Shown piece after piece: positions 41,343-49,693 of a DNA stretch of 64,000 nucleotides (positions within the stretch are counted from its first letter, which is position 1; the number at the start of each line of letters is the position of its first letter). The position numbers and the translations under genes are program-made. Source of the DNA: Roseomonas sp. (GTDB taxonomy: Bacteria; Pseudomonadota; Alphaproteobacteria; Acetobacterales; Acetobacteraceae); the NCBI GenBank assembly GCA_020249145.1, contig JADCGF010000007.1:248001-312000 (forward strand), read 5' to 3'. The notes beneath the pieces were generated by a model. The model was not told the origin of the DNA, did not search any database, and was given only the letters and a program-made list of their open reading frames with translations.

Positions 41343-43079
41343 TTACTCCGCCGCCGCTTGCAGCAGGCTTTCGCCTGGCTTCAGGCGAGAAAAGGCCACC
41401 TTCTGCCATTCCAAGACCATGCGTTCATCTCCCAGCCGCACAGATGTTGCCGAAAGCCCCGCAACCTCGTCATTCGTTTGCGGGAAATCCTCTCGCCAAT
41501 GCGCACCGCGCGATTCCTCCCGCGCCTGTGATGCCACCACAATCGCGCGGCTCACCAGCAAAAGCGATTTCAGATTGAGCCAATCATGCCAGGTCAGGTT
41601 GAAGGCGCGATTGGCACCATCAACACCGGAAGTATCCAACTCAGCCTCCAGCGCATCCAAAGCGCTACTGGCTTCAGTGAGCCCCGCCGCGTCGCGCAGA
41701 ATGCCGGCCTTGTCCCACATCATTTCTTGCAAAGCATCGCGCAGCGGCGAGAGGTTGCGCGCGGGCCGCGCGAAGGGCGCTTCAAGCGCGGCGATGGCGG
41801 CATCAAGCGCGGCGGGATCCGGCGCCACCAAGGCGCCTTCGCGCGGCACCCATTGCGCCATGGTATCGCCAGCAATGCCGCCAAAGACCGTGGAATTGGC
41901 AACACCATTCCCGCCGAGGCGATTGGCGCCATGCACGCCGCCCGTATCCTCTCCAGCCGCGAAAAGCGCGGGCAGCGCTGTGCTGCCATCCGGGCGAAAC
42001 ACCAGCCCGCCCATCATGTAATGCGCGGTGGGCACCACCGGCACGCGCCCCGCCGCCAAGTCAAAACCCATATCGGTGCAGCGTTCCACCATGCCCTTGA
42101 ATTCGCGCCGCACGCGATCAGGACCCAGATGCCCCATTTCAATCCAAAGCCCGCCCGCATCATTCACATTGCCGGCGAGGATTTCGCGCTGCATGGAACG
42201 GCTGACGATGTCGCGCGTGGCACGTTCGGCGCGCTTGTCGTATTTCGCCATGAAGCGCTTGCCATCTCCGCCCAGCAAATACCCGCCCGCGCCGCGCAGC
42301 CCTTCTTCAATGATCGTGCCCGTCATACGCGTGCCCGGCCCGGCCAGAACGCCGGTCGGGTGGAATTGCACCATTTCCATATCGCGCAGCGTCAAGCCCG
42401 CGCGCAACGCCATCGCCATCCCATCGCAGGATTTATCGCCCGAAGGTGTGTGGTATTTATACATGGTGGGCCCGCCGCCGGTGCCGAGCATCACGGCCTT
42501 GGCCTGCACAAAAACCAAACCGCCGCTGCGCATATCAATCAGCAACACGCCCGAAAGCCGCGCGCCATCCGCGCTTGGGATCAGCGCCACCGCGCGATGT
42601 TCTTCCAGGCGCTGAATGCCGCGCGCCCAAACCTGTTCCGCCAGGCGATTGACAATCTCAATCCCCGTCAGATCGCCCTTATGCACGGTGCGATCAAACG
42701 TCTGCCCAGCAAAGGCTTTTTGGTGAATCGTGCCATCGGCATTGCGATCAAAAAAACAGCCCCAGCGATTTTCCAATTCACGAATGCGCCGCTGCGCACC
42801 CACCACAAGGGTCCAGGCCAAATCCTGATCATTCAGCCATTTTCCGCCATCAAGCGTGTCCATGAAATGGCGTTCGGCGGAATCACCCTCGGCAATCGCG
42901 ACATTATAGCCGCCCTGGACCATGCGCGTGCAGCCGCACTTCCCAAGCAGACCCTTCACCGCAATGGTCACCTCAAGCGCTGGATTGCCGGCCTTGGCAT
43001 GCAGCGCGGCCAGCAAGCCCGCACCACCCGCGCCCAACACCAGAATATCGGTGCTGCGCCGCGTGATCTCAGCCGCCAT
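41343..43079 (-). CDS. SdhA/FrdA-like flavoprotein subunit, alternative complex
   Basis: FAD-containing catalytic subunit of a succinate dehydrogenase/fumarate reductase-like enzyme, 578 residues. The ATG at 43079 shares TGATG with the upstream fumarase gene. Visible are the FAD-binding GAGGAGLLAALHA (16-28), substrate-loop HPTGVLAGPG, the arginine segment RATRDIVSRSM, PTAHYMMGGLVFRPDG and FAAGEDTGGVHGANRLGGNG. The position of the histidine that binds FAD covalently in E. coli SdhA (SHTVSAQGG) is Cys50 here (GCTRMVQGG). Partner subunits are at 45890-47308. The physiological substrate could be succinate, fumarate or a related dicarboxylate. Confidence 0.85.
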   Translation of the reverse strand: MAAEITRRSTDILVLGAGGAGLLAALHAKAGNPALEVTIAVKGLLGKCGCTRMVQGGYNVAIAEGDSAERHFMDTLDGGKWLNDQDLAWTLVVGAQRRIRELENRWGCFFDRNADGTIHQKAFAGQTFDRTVHKGDLTGIEIVNRLAEQVWARGIQRLEEHRAVALIPSADGARLSGVLLIDMRSGGLVFVQAKAVMLGTGGGPTMYKYHTPSGDKSCDGMAMALRAGLTLRDMEMVQFHPTGVLAGPGTRMTGTIIEEGLRGAGGYLLGGDGKRFMAKYDKRAERATRDIVSRSMQREILAGNVNDAGGLWIEMGHLGPDRVRREFKGMVERCTDMGFDLAAGRVPVVPTAHYMMGGLVFRPDGSTALPALFAAGEDTGGVHGANRLGGNGVANSTVFGGIAGDTMAQWVPREGALVAPDPAALDAAIAALEAPFARPARNLSPLRDALQEMMWDKAGILRDAAGLTEASSALDALEAELDTSGVDGANRAFNLTWHDWLNLKSLLLVSRAIVVASQAREESRGAHWREDFPQTNDEVAGLSATSVRLGDERMVLEWQKVAFSRLKPGESLLQAAAE

Positions 43080-43687
43080 CACGCCGCCCCCAGTTTTTCA
43101 AGAACCGCCTGGCGCCGGCGCGCCGCTTCATCATTTACCTTGGCGAAAAGACTGCCGCCATGGCTATCCATCGCCACTAGCAGCGGGCCGAAGCCTTTAA
43201 TCCGAAACTTGTAGAGGCTTTCGGGATTGAGATCATCCATATCCACATCCTCCACCGCCTCAATCCAGGTGGTCTCCAAAGCCGCCGCGCCGCCCACCAC
43301 GGCCAGATAGGCACCGCCCAATTCACGAAAGGCTTGCAGCGACCCATCACGCAAACCGCCTTTGCCGATGATGATCCGCACCCCTTCGCGTTCCATCAGC
43401 GGGCGCGTGAAGCGCTCCATACGGTCTGATGTGGTGGTGCCCACGCACACGGCCTCATACCCCGAATGATTATTGCCCACGCGCTCCACCTTCCGCAGAT
43501 TAGGCGCGGTATGGATCACCGCATGGCCTTGCAGATTGAACTTCGTGCGCCGGCCATGATCAAACATATGAATCTGCGTCGCATCCCGAATGCCATAAAG
43601 CGTTTCTTCCAGCGTCACCCTATCGCCCACACGCAGCGCGCGGACCTGATCTTCCGTAATCGGCATGGGCAGGATGTGATGTGTCAT
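43079..43687 (-). CDS. class I fumarase-type hydro-lyase, beta subunit
   Basis: C-terminal-domain subunit of the oxygen-sensitive [4Fe-4S] fumarase/tartrate dehydratase family, 202 residues from the ATG at 43687 (GGAAGAG upstream). Typical segments are ALRVGDRVTLEETLYGIRDA, VCVGTTTSDRMERFTRPLM and IIGKGGLRDGSLQAF. The alpha partner is 0.5 kb upstream with a GNAT gene between. It overlaps GNAT by 4 bp and the flavoprotein gene by 1 bp. Whether it hydrates fumarate, mesaconate or dehydrates tartrate cannot be decided from sequence. Confidence 0.88.
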   Translation of the reverse strand: MTHHILPMPITEDQVRALRVGDRVTLEETLYGIRDATQIHMFDHGRRTKFNLQGHAVIHTAPNLRKVERVGNNHSGYEAVCVGTTTSDRMERFTRPLMEREGVRIIIGKGGLRDGSLQAFRELGGAYLAVVGGAAALETTWIEAVEDVDMDDLNPESLYKFRIKGFGPLLVAMDSHGGSLFAKVNDEAARRRQAVLEKLGAA

Positions 43688-44199
43688 GTCTCTTCCTCTT
43701 GGACTGGCCAAAGCCCATGGGCGGCTTCAGCCAAGGCCTCATCTTCCAGGCGATATGAAAGCCGCGCTTCGGGGGTGATACCAAGCTTGGCGAAAAAGGC
43801 GCGGGCGCGCAGATTTTCCTCGGCGGTGACCCATTCCACGCGGCTATAGCCGCCTGACGCGGCAAAGCGCATGGCGGCGTGCATCAAGGCACGGGCGGCG
43901 CGCGTACCGCGATGCGCCTCCACCACGAAAATATCGCGCAGCAAGAGCCCCCAGGTGAAATCCCGCGCCGGGAAAAACCCGACAAGCACCACCAGGCCCG
44001 CCGGTTCATCCCCCGCCCGCGCCATCAGGCAAAAAGGGCCAGCGCGGTTGGCGGGCGAGGTCAGCGCCTCAGTCGCCGCCACCAGGCGCTTATGGCCCAG
44101 AAGCTCATCATAATAGGCGCCCATTTCCGCCAGCACGCGCCTCAGCGCGGGCCGCTCCGGCAACCCCGCCAAGGTCACAGTGATGCTTGCGGAAGACAT
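43684..44199 (-). CDS. GNAT-family N-acetyltransferase
   Basis: A 171-residue acetyltransferase of the GNAT fold: RDIFVVEAHRGTRAARALMH carries the acetyl-CoA binding R/Q-x-x-G-x-A loop, and WVTAEENLRARAFFAKLG is the motif B end. It lies between the alpha and beta fumarase genes with 3-4 bp junctions, so it is expressed with them. Its acceptor is unknown. An enzyme-modifying role is possible but not shown. Confidence 0.85.
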   Translation of the reverse strand: MSSASITVTLAGLPERPALRRVLAEMGAYYDELLGHKRLVAATEALTSPANRAGPFCLMARAGDEPAGLVVLVGFFPARDFTWGLLLRDIFVVEAHRGTRAARALMHAAMRFAASGGYSRVEWVTAEENLRARAFFAKLGITPEARLSYRLEDEALAEAAHGLWPVQEEET

Positions 44200-44202
44200 G
44201 CT

Positions 44203-45111
44203 TCAGAAGCCAATGCTGATGCCGGCGGGCGTGAAGGTCGCACTCGCCCGCCGCGCGCTATGGCATTGGATATTCACCGCGACCGGGTTCATGGTGATGT
44301 GTGTGGCCGCCGTTTCCACATGGACTGCGAAGGATGTGCTGTCACCGCCCAAACCCTGCGGGCCAATGCCCAGCGCATTCACCGCTTCCGAAAGCGCTTC
44401 TTCCAGCTTCGCCCCTTCCGCATCGGTGCAACGAGACCCCAGCGGGCGCGTTGCCGCGATCTTCGCCAGATGCATACACAAATCGGAAGTGCCGCCAACA
44501 CCAACGCCAACGATGGTCGGCGGGCAGACCTTGCCGCCGGCCTGGATCACGCGGTCCACCACAAAGCGCTTCACGGCGGCAAGCCCATCCGCCGGGATCA
44601 GCATTTGCAGGAAGGACCCGTTTTCGGAACCCGAACCCTTTGGGATCATTTCCAACCGCAACTCACGATCCGCATCGGTGAAATCAATATTGATCACGGG
44701 CACGCGTTCCCCGCAGGAGGTATGTTCATTCTTCCGCGTAATCGGATGCACAACTGAAGAGCGCAGCGGGTGTTCGCGTGTGGCGCGCGCTGTGCCGCGG
44801 GCAATGGCTTCCTTCAACGCGAAGCCATCTATCGCGACATTGCGCCCGATCAGCAGGTTGAAGATTGGAATGCCGGTATCTTGGCACAGCAGATTATCCA
44901 TCCGTTCCGCGACGCCGATATTCTCGATCATCGTGGCCAGGATGGTTTTCGCCGTGGCATCGGTTTCGGTCGCATCCAGCCGCGTGAAGCCGGCCTTGAT
45001 GTCGTCCGGCAGGATCTTGCAGGCGCGAATGTACAGCAGCTTGGCCGCTTCCTCGATCGCCTCAGGTGTTACAACCAGCGGCGCGATTTCGGTCTTGGAT
45101 ATCAGGCTCAT
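44203..45111 (-). CDS. class I fumarase-type hydro-lyase, alpha subunit
   Basis: Iron-sulfur subunit, 302 residues. Cluster cysteines are expected in LLCQDTGIPIFNLLIG, HTSCGERVPV and GGKVCPPTIVGVGVGGTSD, all present. KGSGSENGSFLQMLIPADG is typical of the TIGR00722 family. It is the N-terminal half of what is one polypeptide in E. coli FumA. The gene is followed 3 bp later by a GNAT gene and then the beta subunit. Like other class I enzymes it should be sensitive to oxygen, notable in an aerobe. Confidence 0.88.
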   Translation of the reverse strand: MSLISKTEIAPLVVTPEAIEEAAKLLYIRACKILPDDIKAGFTRLDATETDATAKTILATMIENIGVAERMDNLLCQDTGIPIFNLLIGRNVAIDGFALKEAIARGTARATREHPLRSSVVHPITRKNEHTSCGERVPVINIDFTDADRELRLEMIPKGSGSENGSFLQMLIPADGLAAVKRFVVDRVIQAGGKVCPPTIVGVGVGGTSDLCMHLAKIAATRPLGSRCTDAEGAKLEEALSEAVNALGIGPQGLGGDSTSFAVHVETAATHITMNPVAVNIQCHSARRASATFTPAGISIGF

Positions 45112-45168
45112 GCAAGCATCCCCTTTTCAGCGCGAGTTTCCCACAAGCAGAAGCAGGATGAAAGCATT

Positions 45169-45900
45169 TCAAACCACGAGTGAAAGCCCCGAAAGGAACA
45201 ATAGGCCGAGCAAGACCAGGCGAAACCCCTCGGGCGGGATGACGCGATAGGCTTGCAGACCAAGCCAGGTGCCAAGACCCAAGGCGGGCAGGGCAATCAG
45301 CAGCGTCTTCGCCGTTTCCAGGGTGAAAAAGCCCGCATAAGCCAAACCGGCAGCCGCGATGATCTGCATCACCACAATGAAGGGCTGGAAAATGGCGCGG
45401 GCTTCGTCCTTGCGGAGCCCCTTCACATCGGTCCACATGGAAGGCAGCGCGCCGGAAAACCCGCCAATGCCGCCAAGCGCACCCGCAAAAAACCCCACCA
45501 CCGCATCGGCGCGCGGCCCGGCGGCCAGCTTGGGCGGTGCCAGGCGCAGCGCAATCCGCGCCAACATGAAGCCGGCATAACCCACCAGCAAGATGCCAAT
45601 GCCGGCCACAATCACGCGCGCTTCCAAGACACTCAGCGCCCAAACCCCGAAAGGGGTGCCCAAGGCGCCGGCAAAAACATAAGGCTTCAGCACCGGCCAG
45701 CGAATGGCAGGCCAAACCACGCGCAAGGTCACGCTCTGGATCAATAAAGACCCCATCACCAGAACGGGCGCGATCTCCTGCGGGGTCACCCAATGATACA
45801 GGATGCCCGCCGCCACCAGATTGAAGGCGAAGCCCGCAAGACCCGAGCAAAACGCCGCGATGAAGCAGCCGCCCAAAAGCGCCAAAAGATCAAAAGACAT
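45169..45900 (-). CDS. TauE/SafE-family membrane exporter
   Basis: A 243-residue membrane protein with seven to eight helices and the two-half structure of TauE/SafE/YfcA permeases (LGGCFIAAFCSGLAGFAFNL, VGFFAGALGGIGGFSGALPS). The ATG at 45900 lies inside the end of the upstream cytochrome-subunit gene (11 bp overlap). Known relatives export sulfite or organosulfonates; others carry organic acids. Placed inside a dicarboxylate operon, it may export the product or a toxic analogue. The substrate is unknown. Confidence 0.82.
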   Translation of the reverse strand: MSFDLLALLGGCFIAAFCSGLAGFAFNLVAAGILYHWVTPQEIAPVLVMGSLLIQSVTLRVVWPAIRWPVLKPYVFAGALGTPFGVWALSVLEARVIVAGIGILLVGYAGFMLARIALRLAPPKLAAGPRADAVVGFFAGALGGIGGFSGALPSMWTDVKGLRKDEARAIFQPFIVVMQIIAAAGLAYAGFFTLETAKTLLIALPALGLGTWLGLQAYRVIPPEGFRLVLLGLLFLSGLSLVV

Positions 45901-46231
45901 TGAACAGGAAAACCAATCCCACCAGCAGGGAAAGCCCAAAGGAAAGCGCCACCAGATCCTTCTGCGCCCGCCCCCAGCCCAAAAACTCCAACGCCATGAC
46001 GCGCAATCCCCCGGCCAAATGCGCCGCCAGCAGGATCACCAGTGCGGTTTCGGCTGCCTTCACCAAGGGGTTGTCTGCCCAGCGCAAAAACCCATCCAGC
46101 CGCGCTTCCCCCTGAATGGCGCTGCCGAGCGCCCAGAAATGCAGCGGCAGAAATAGCGCCAGCAAAAGGCCCGATACCCGATGCACCGCAAAGCCGATCC
46201 AGCTTGGGTGGGAACGCGCGCGGAAATCCAT
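45890..46231 (-). CDS. SdhC-like membrane anchor subunit
   Basis: A 113-residue protein with three helices. SHPSWIGFAVHRVSGLLLAL matches the N-terminal SDH cytochrome b556 signature (HRxSG), and HLAGGLRVMALEFLGWG contains the likely heme-ligand histidine. The ATG at 46231 shares TGATG with the upstream anchor gene. Together with the next subunit it anchors the FeS and flavoprotein subunits and passes electrons between quinone and substrate. Confidence 0.82.
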   Translation of the reverse strand: MDFRARSHPSWIGFAVHRVSGLLLALFLPLHFWALGSAIQGEARLDGFLRWADNPLVKAAETALVILLAAHLAGGLRVMALEFLGWGRAQKDLVALSFGLSLLVGLVFLFNVF

Positions 46232-46578
46232 CACGCGTAAAGCCCCCAAGCCGCGCGGATGCCGAAAGCGGCAGTCAGCAGCCCAATCCCAAGCCAGCAG
46301 AAATCAAGGGCTCGCCCGCGCCAGCCCAGCGTTTCAGCCGCGATATTGCGCAACCCAATCGCGCCATGCAGCCCGGCAGCAAGTGCGAACACCACATAAA
46401 AGCCAAGCCAGGCTTCAGAACCTTGGGTGCGCGCCAGAATCTCCCGCGCGGAAAGCCCTCCCTGCACCGCGCTGATGATGGTGATCAGATGCACCAGCAC
46501 CGCAAGCGCCAGGATCATGGCGGTGATGCGCTGCGCCACCCAAAGATGCGCCTGCCCGCGCGCGGCCCTGTCAGCCAT
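46231..46578 (-). CDS. SdhD-like membrane anchor subunit
   Basis: A 115-residue protein with three helices (about residues 15-35, 55-75 and 90-110). HLWVAQRITAMILALAVLVH resembles the first anchor helix, and GLHGAIGLRNIAAETLGW resembles the heme or quinone site of SDH anchors. It overlaps the FeS gene upstream by 8 bp and the other anchor downstream by 1 bp. Which of the two is called C or D is arbitrary. Confidence 0.8.
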   Translation of the reverse strand: MADRAARGQAHLWVAQRITAMILALAVLVHLITIISAVQGGLSAREILARTQGSEAWLGFYVVFALAAGLHGAIGLRNIAAETLGWRGRALDFCWLGIGLLTAAFGIRAAWGLYA

Positions 46579-47308
46579 GGCGCTTGCCGCCGAACAGGCT
46601 TTCCCAAAACAAAGTCCGCTTCAGCCCGGCAATGGCGCCCGATGGGTCAATCTGTTTTGGGCAGCGTTCCGTGCAGGAACGGGTGGAATGGCAGGAATGG
46701 CAGCCCGCATCGCCCGCTACCGCATCCAGTCTTTCGCCGCGCGCGCCATCACGCGCATCATTCACCAAAGTCCAGGCGCGGTTGAGTGCCGCTGGCCCCA
46801 GGTAATCGCCATTCCAGGCCACAACATCACATGAAGCGTAGCAAACGGCGCAGCCAATGCATTCAATGCCGGCATCGGCTTCCTGACGCGCCTTGCTACC
46901 GGGGGCCACCACGGCAAATTCATCCGGCACGGCGCCATCCGGCGCGTCCTTCGGTTGAAAAAACCCTTGCGCGCGCTGCCATTTGTCGAAGAAGGGCGCG
47001 AGGTCCGCGGCCAGGTCGCGGATCACCGGCAGATTGGCCAAGGGGCGCAATTCCAGCGCGCCATCGGCCCCCGCCACTTTCCGCACATGCGTCCGGCAGG
47101 TCCAGCGCGCGCGGCCATTCACTGTCATGGCGCAGGACCCGCACATGCCAACGCGGCAGGCGAAGCGATAGGCAAGGCTTGGGTCAATTTCGCGCTGGAT
47201 ATGCGTCACCACATCCAACACCGTCTGGTTATCCCGCGCCGGCACATCATAGCGCGCAAAACCGCCCGCTTCCTCGCCACGCCAGACACTGACCTTGAGC
47301 TGTTCCAT
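46571..47308 (-). CDS. SdhB/FrdB-like iron-sulfur subunit
   Basis: A 245-residue FeS subunit, first gene of the operon. The [2Fe-2S] ferredoxin motif is CRVGMCGSCAMTV plus a later Cys (ARWTCRTH). The second domain has CIGCAVCYASC and CHSCHSTRSCTERCP for the [4Fe-4S] and third clusters. The ATG at 47308 is used because the much longer upstream frame lies in the divergent TPP-enzyme gene. The third-cluster region has additional cysteines compared with E. coli SdhB, so cluster types should be checked. Confidence 0.87.
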   Translation of the reverse strand: MEQLKVSVWRGEEAGGFARYDVPARDNQTVLDVVTHIQREIDPSLAYRFACRVGMCGSCAMTVNGRARWTCRTHVRKVAGADGALELRPLANLPVIRDLAADLAPFFDKWQRAQGFFQPKDAPDGAVPDEFAVVAPGSKARQEADAGIECIGCAVCYASCDVVAWNGDYLGPAALNRAWTLVNDARDGARGERLDAVAGDAGCHSCHSTRSCTERCPKQIDPSGAIAGLKRTLFWESLFGGKRHG

Positions 47309-47380
47309 AAGCCCAAGACTAAGGCCACTGGACAGCCTGTCCAGCCCATGGCCTGCTGAACGCAACAGGAGGAAGCAGGC

Positions 47381-49009
47381 ATGGAACAACGCGGGGCGGA
47401 TATTCTGGTGGCGGCGCTGAAGCAGGCCGGAATCAGCCGCATTTTCACCCTTTCGGGCAACCACATCATGACGATTTTCGATGCGCTGCTCGGTAGCGGG
47501 ATCGAGATTGTGCATACCCGCCAGGAAGCCGCCGCGGTGCATATGGCCGATGCCTGGGCAAGGTTGACCGGCGAAGTAGGGGTCGCGATGGTGACCGGCG
47601 GCCAGGGCCATACCAATGCCATCGCCGCGCTGCCTACCGCGATGGCTGGCGAGGTGCCGGTGCTGCTGCTTTCCGGCCATGCGCCCTTGCGCGAATTGGG
47701 CATGGGCAGTTTCCAGGAAATGCGCCAGGCCGATATGGCCGAGCCGCTGACAAAGCTTTCCTTCACCGCATCAACTACCGCAGCGATTGGCGCCGATCTG
47801 GCGCGCGCCTTTCGTGTGGCGCGATCGGGTCGGCCTGGCCCGGTGCATCTCAGCCTGCCCACGGATTTGATGGATGCGCGCATCGCTGGCCCCGCCTTGC
47901 CGGAAGCGAGCGCCTTTACCGCCGAGCCCATGCCCTTGGGCGTTGAAGCGGCTCAGGCGATTGCAGGTATGATCGCCGGCGCGGCGCGGCCTGTGATCCT
48001 GGCGCCACCCGCCCTGTGCACCCCGCGCGGCAAGCCGATTCTGGAAGCGCTCAGCCGCGCGGCAGGCCTGCCGGTGATCCCCATGGAAAGCCCGCGTGGG
48101 CTGAATGATCCATCGCTTGGCGCCTATGCCGGCGTGCTGGCGGAGGCGGATTTGGTGGTGTTGCTGGGCAAGGCTTTGGATTTCTCGCTCCGCTTTGGCC
48201 GCGCGCCGGGGATTTCGGCGGAAGCGCGCTTTATCCAGATTGAACCCGATCCCCAGGTCATAGCCCGCGCTGCCCGCGCCTTGCCGGGGCGGATTGCCTT
48301 GGCGGCGGTGGCAAGTTCGGCGGAGGCGACCGAAGCCCTGACCCTCGCCATGAAACCCCATGCCAATCAGGCCTGGGCAGCGCGATTGGCCGAAGCGCTT
48401 GCCTTCCGCCCACCGGCTTGGGCGGCGCTTGCCGAAGCCAGCGGCGCGCCGATCCACCCCGCGACTCTGTTTCAGGCCGCCAAGCCCTTTCTTGAACAAG
48501 GCGCGGATGCCGTGCTGATCAGCGATGGCGGGGAAATCGGCCAATGGGCGCAGGCGATCCTCTCAGCGCCAATGCGGATCATCAATGGCCTGGCCGGCGC
48601 CATCGGGCCTTCCATACCCTTCGCCATGGCAGCGCGCGCTGCGAAGCCGGATGCGCGCATCATGGCCGTTTTGGGCGATGGCACTTTTGGCTTTCACATG
48701 GCGGAGTTTGATACCGCCTGCCGCCACAAGCTGCCCTTCGTCGCCATTGTTGGCAATGATTCCCGCTGGAACGCGGAATATGAAATCCAGAAGCGCGATT
48801 ACGGCGCCAATCGCACCCATGGCTGCGAATTGGCCCCCGGCACGCGGTATGATCTGGTGGCGGTGGCGCTGGGTGGGCATGGTGAATATGTCACCAAAGC
48901 TGAGGAGATTGCGCCCGCGCTGGAACGCGCCTTTGCCTCCGGCAAGCCCGCTTGCGTGAATGTGGTGATTGAAGGTCAGCCGGCACCCAATATCAGGATG
49001 GGAGGGTGA
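47381..49009 (+). CDS. thiamine-pyrophosphate-dependent enzyme (acetolactate synthase-like)
   Basis: A 542-residue three-domain TPP enzyme. The catalytic glutamate is in HTRQEAAAVHMADAWARLTG (about residue 50), the central domain follows, and the TPP/Mg site GDGTFGFHMAEFDTACRH...N is near residues 433-460. It resembles acetohydroxyacid synthase-like decarboxylases/ligases of unknown substrate. GGAGG precedes the ATG. It is divergent from the SDH-like operon (72 bp apart), possibly sharing regulation. A degenerate copy of the dumbbell repeat follows its stop. Confidence 0.85.
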   Translation: MEQRGADILVAALKQAGISRIFTLSGNHIMTIFDALLGSGIEIVHTRQEAAAVHMADAWARLTGEVGVAMVTGGQGHTNAIAALPTAMAGEVPVLLLSGHAPLRELGMGSFQEMRQADMAEPLTKLSFTASTTAAIGADLARAFRVARSGRPGPVHLSLPTDLMDARIAGPALPEASAFTAEPMPLGVEAAQAIAGMIAGAARPVILAPPALCTPRGKPILEALSRAAGLPVIPMESPRGLNDPSLGAYAGVLAEADLVVLLGKALDFSLRFGRAPGISAEARFIQIEPDPQVIARAARALPGRIALAAVASSAEATEALTLAMKPHANQAWAARLAEALAFRPPAWAALAEASGAPIHPATLFQAAKPFLEQGADAVLISDGGEIGQWAQAILSAPMRIINGLAGAIGPSIPFAMAARAAKPDARIMAVLGDGTFGFHMAEFDTACRHKLPFVAIVGNDSRWNAEYEIQKRDYGANRTHGCELAPGTRYDLVAVALGGHGEYVTKAEEIAPALERAFASGKPACVNVVIEGQPAPNIRMGG

Positions 49010-49021
49010 TCCCTTCAGAGG

Positions 49022-49053
49022 GCCGACTGATTCCACTTGGCCTGAAAATGCTC
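49022..49053 (-). repeat. half copy of the stop-codon-associated dumbbell repeat
   Basis: On the minus strand 28 of 32 bases match the left part of the element at 53109-53162 (outer arm GCATTTTC-like, inner arm GCCAAGTG, loop GAAT). The right outer arm is missing. It begins at the second base of the TGA stop of the aldolase gene (49054-49052), as the other copies do. Confidence 0.6.
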
Positions 49054-49693
49054 AACCCCGCCCATACCCCGCGAAATGCGCCGCCGCTTGCGCCAATTCC
49101 GCTTCCGTCAGCAACATGGGCTTTAGCCCCGCTGCCAATAGATCGAGATATTGCCCCGCGAGGTTTTCCACCTCCAAGGCCAGCGCATGGGCGCCAGCCA
49201 GTGTCTCGCCCGTGGCGACAACGCCATGATTGGCGAGCAGTGCGGCCCGCCGCCCCGCCATGGCGCTGAGCGCATTTTCCGCCAGCGCCTGCGTGCCGGC
49301 GGTGGCGTGGTCAGCGCAGGCAATCGGCCCTCCCGCCAGCAGCACCATGTAATGCAAGGGCGGAATGCCCTTGCGCGCACAGGAAAGCGCGGTGGCGCGC
49401 GGCGAATGCGTATGCACCACCGCCATCACTTCGGGCCGTGCCGCGTAAATCGCCGCATGCAGCCGCCATTCGGAAGAAGGCCGATGGGCCGCCTTGCCCA
49501 TCACCTTCCCATCCATCGCGGTTGCCACCAGATCATCCGCGCTGCTGCGCGCATAAGCGAGGCCAGCAGGCGTGATGATGAAGCCCTTGCCATCGCGCGC
49601 CGATACATTGCCGGATTTGGAGGGCATCATCCCCGCCTGATCAAGCGCCTGCGCGATGCGCAGAATCTCCCGCTTCGTCTCAGCGCGGGTCAC
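49052..49693 (-). CDS. class II aldolase/adducin family protein
   Basis: A 213-residue zinc aldolase or epimerase of the fuculose-phosphate aldolase type. The metal ligands are in AVVHTHSPRATALS and ANHGVVATGETLAGAHALAL; the phosphate/substrate loop is SGNVSARDGKGFIITPAGL. It overlaps the UxaA-type dehydratase gene by 4 bp. Together these suggest sugar-acid catabolism: dehydration of an aldonate followed by aldol cleavage. The substrate is not known. Confidence 0.88.
   Translation of the reverse strand: MTRAETKREILRIAQALDQAGMMPSKSGNVSARDGKGFIITPAGLAYARSSADDLVATAMDGKVMGKAAHRPSSEWRLHAAIYAARPEVMAVVHTHSPRATALSCARKGIPPLHYMVLLAGGPIACADHATAGTQALAENALSAMAGRRAALLANHGVVATGETLAGAHALALEVENLAGQYLDLLAAGLKPMLLTEAELAQAAAHFAGYGRG

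Noticed and set aside
41586..43214. 542-codon open frame on the plus strand opposite the SdhA-like gene
   Set aside because: Antisense shadow of a gene with clear FAD and substrate motifs; Arg/His-rich product without recognisable domains.
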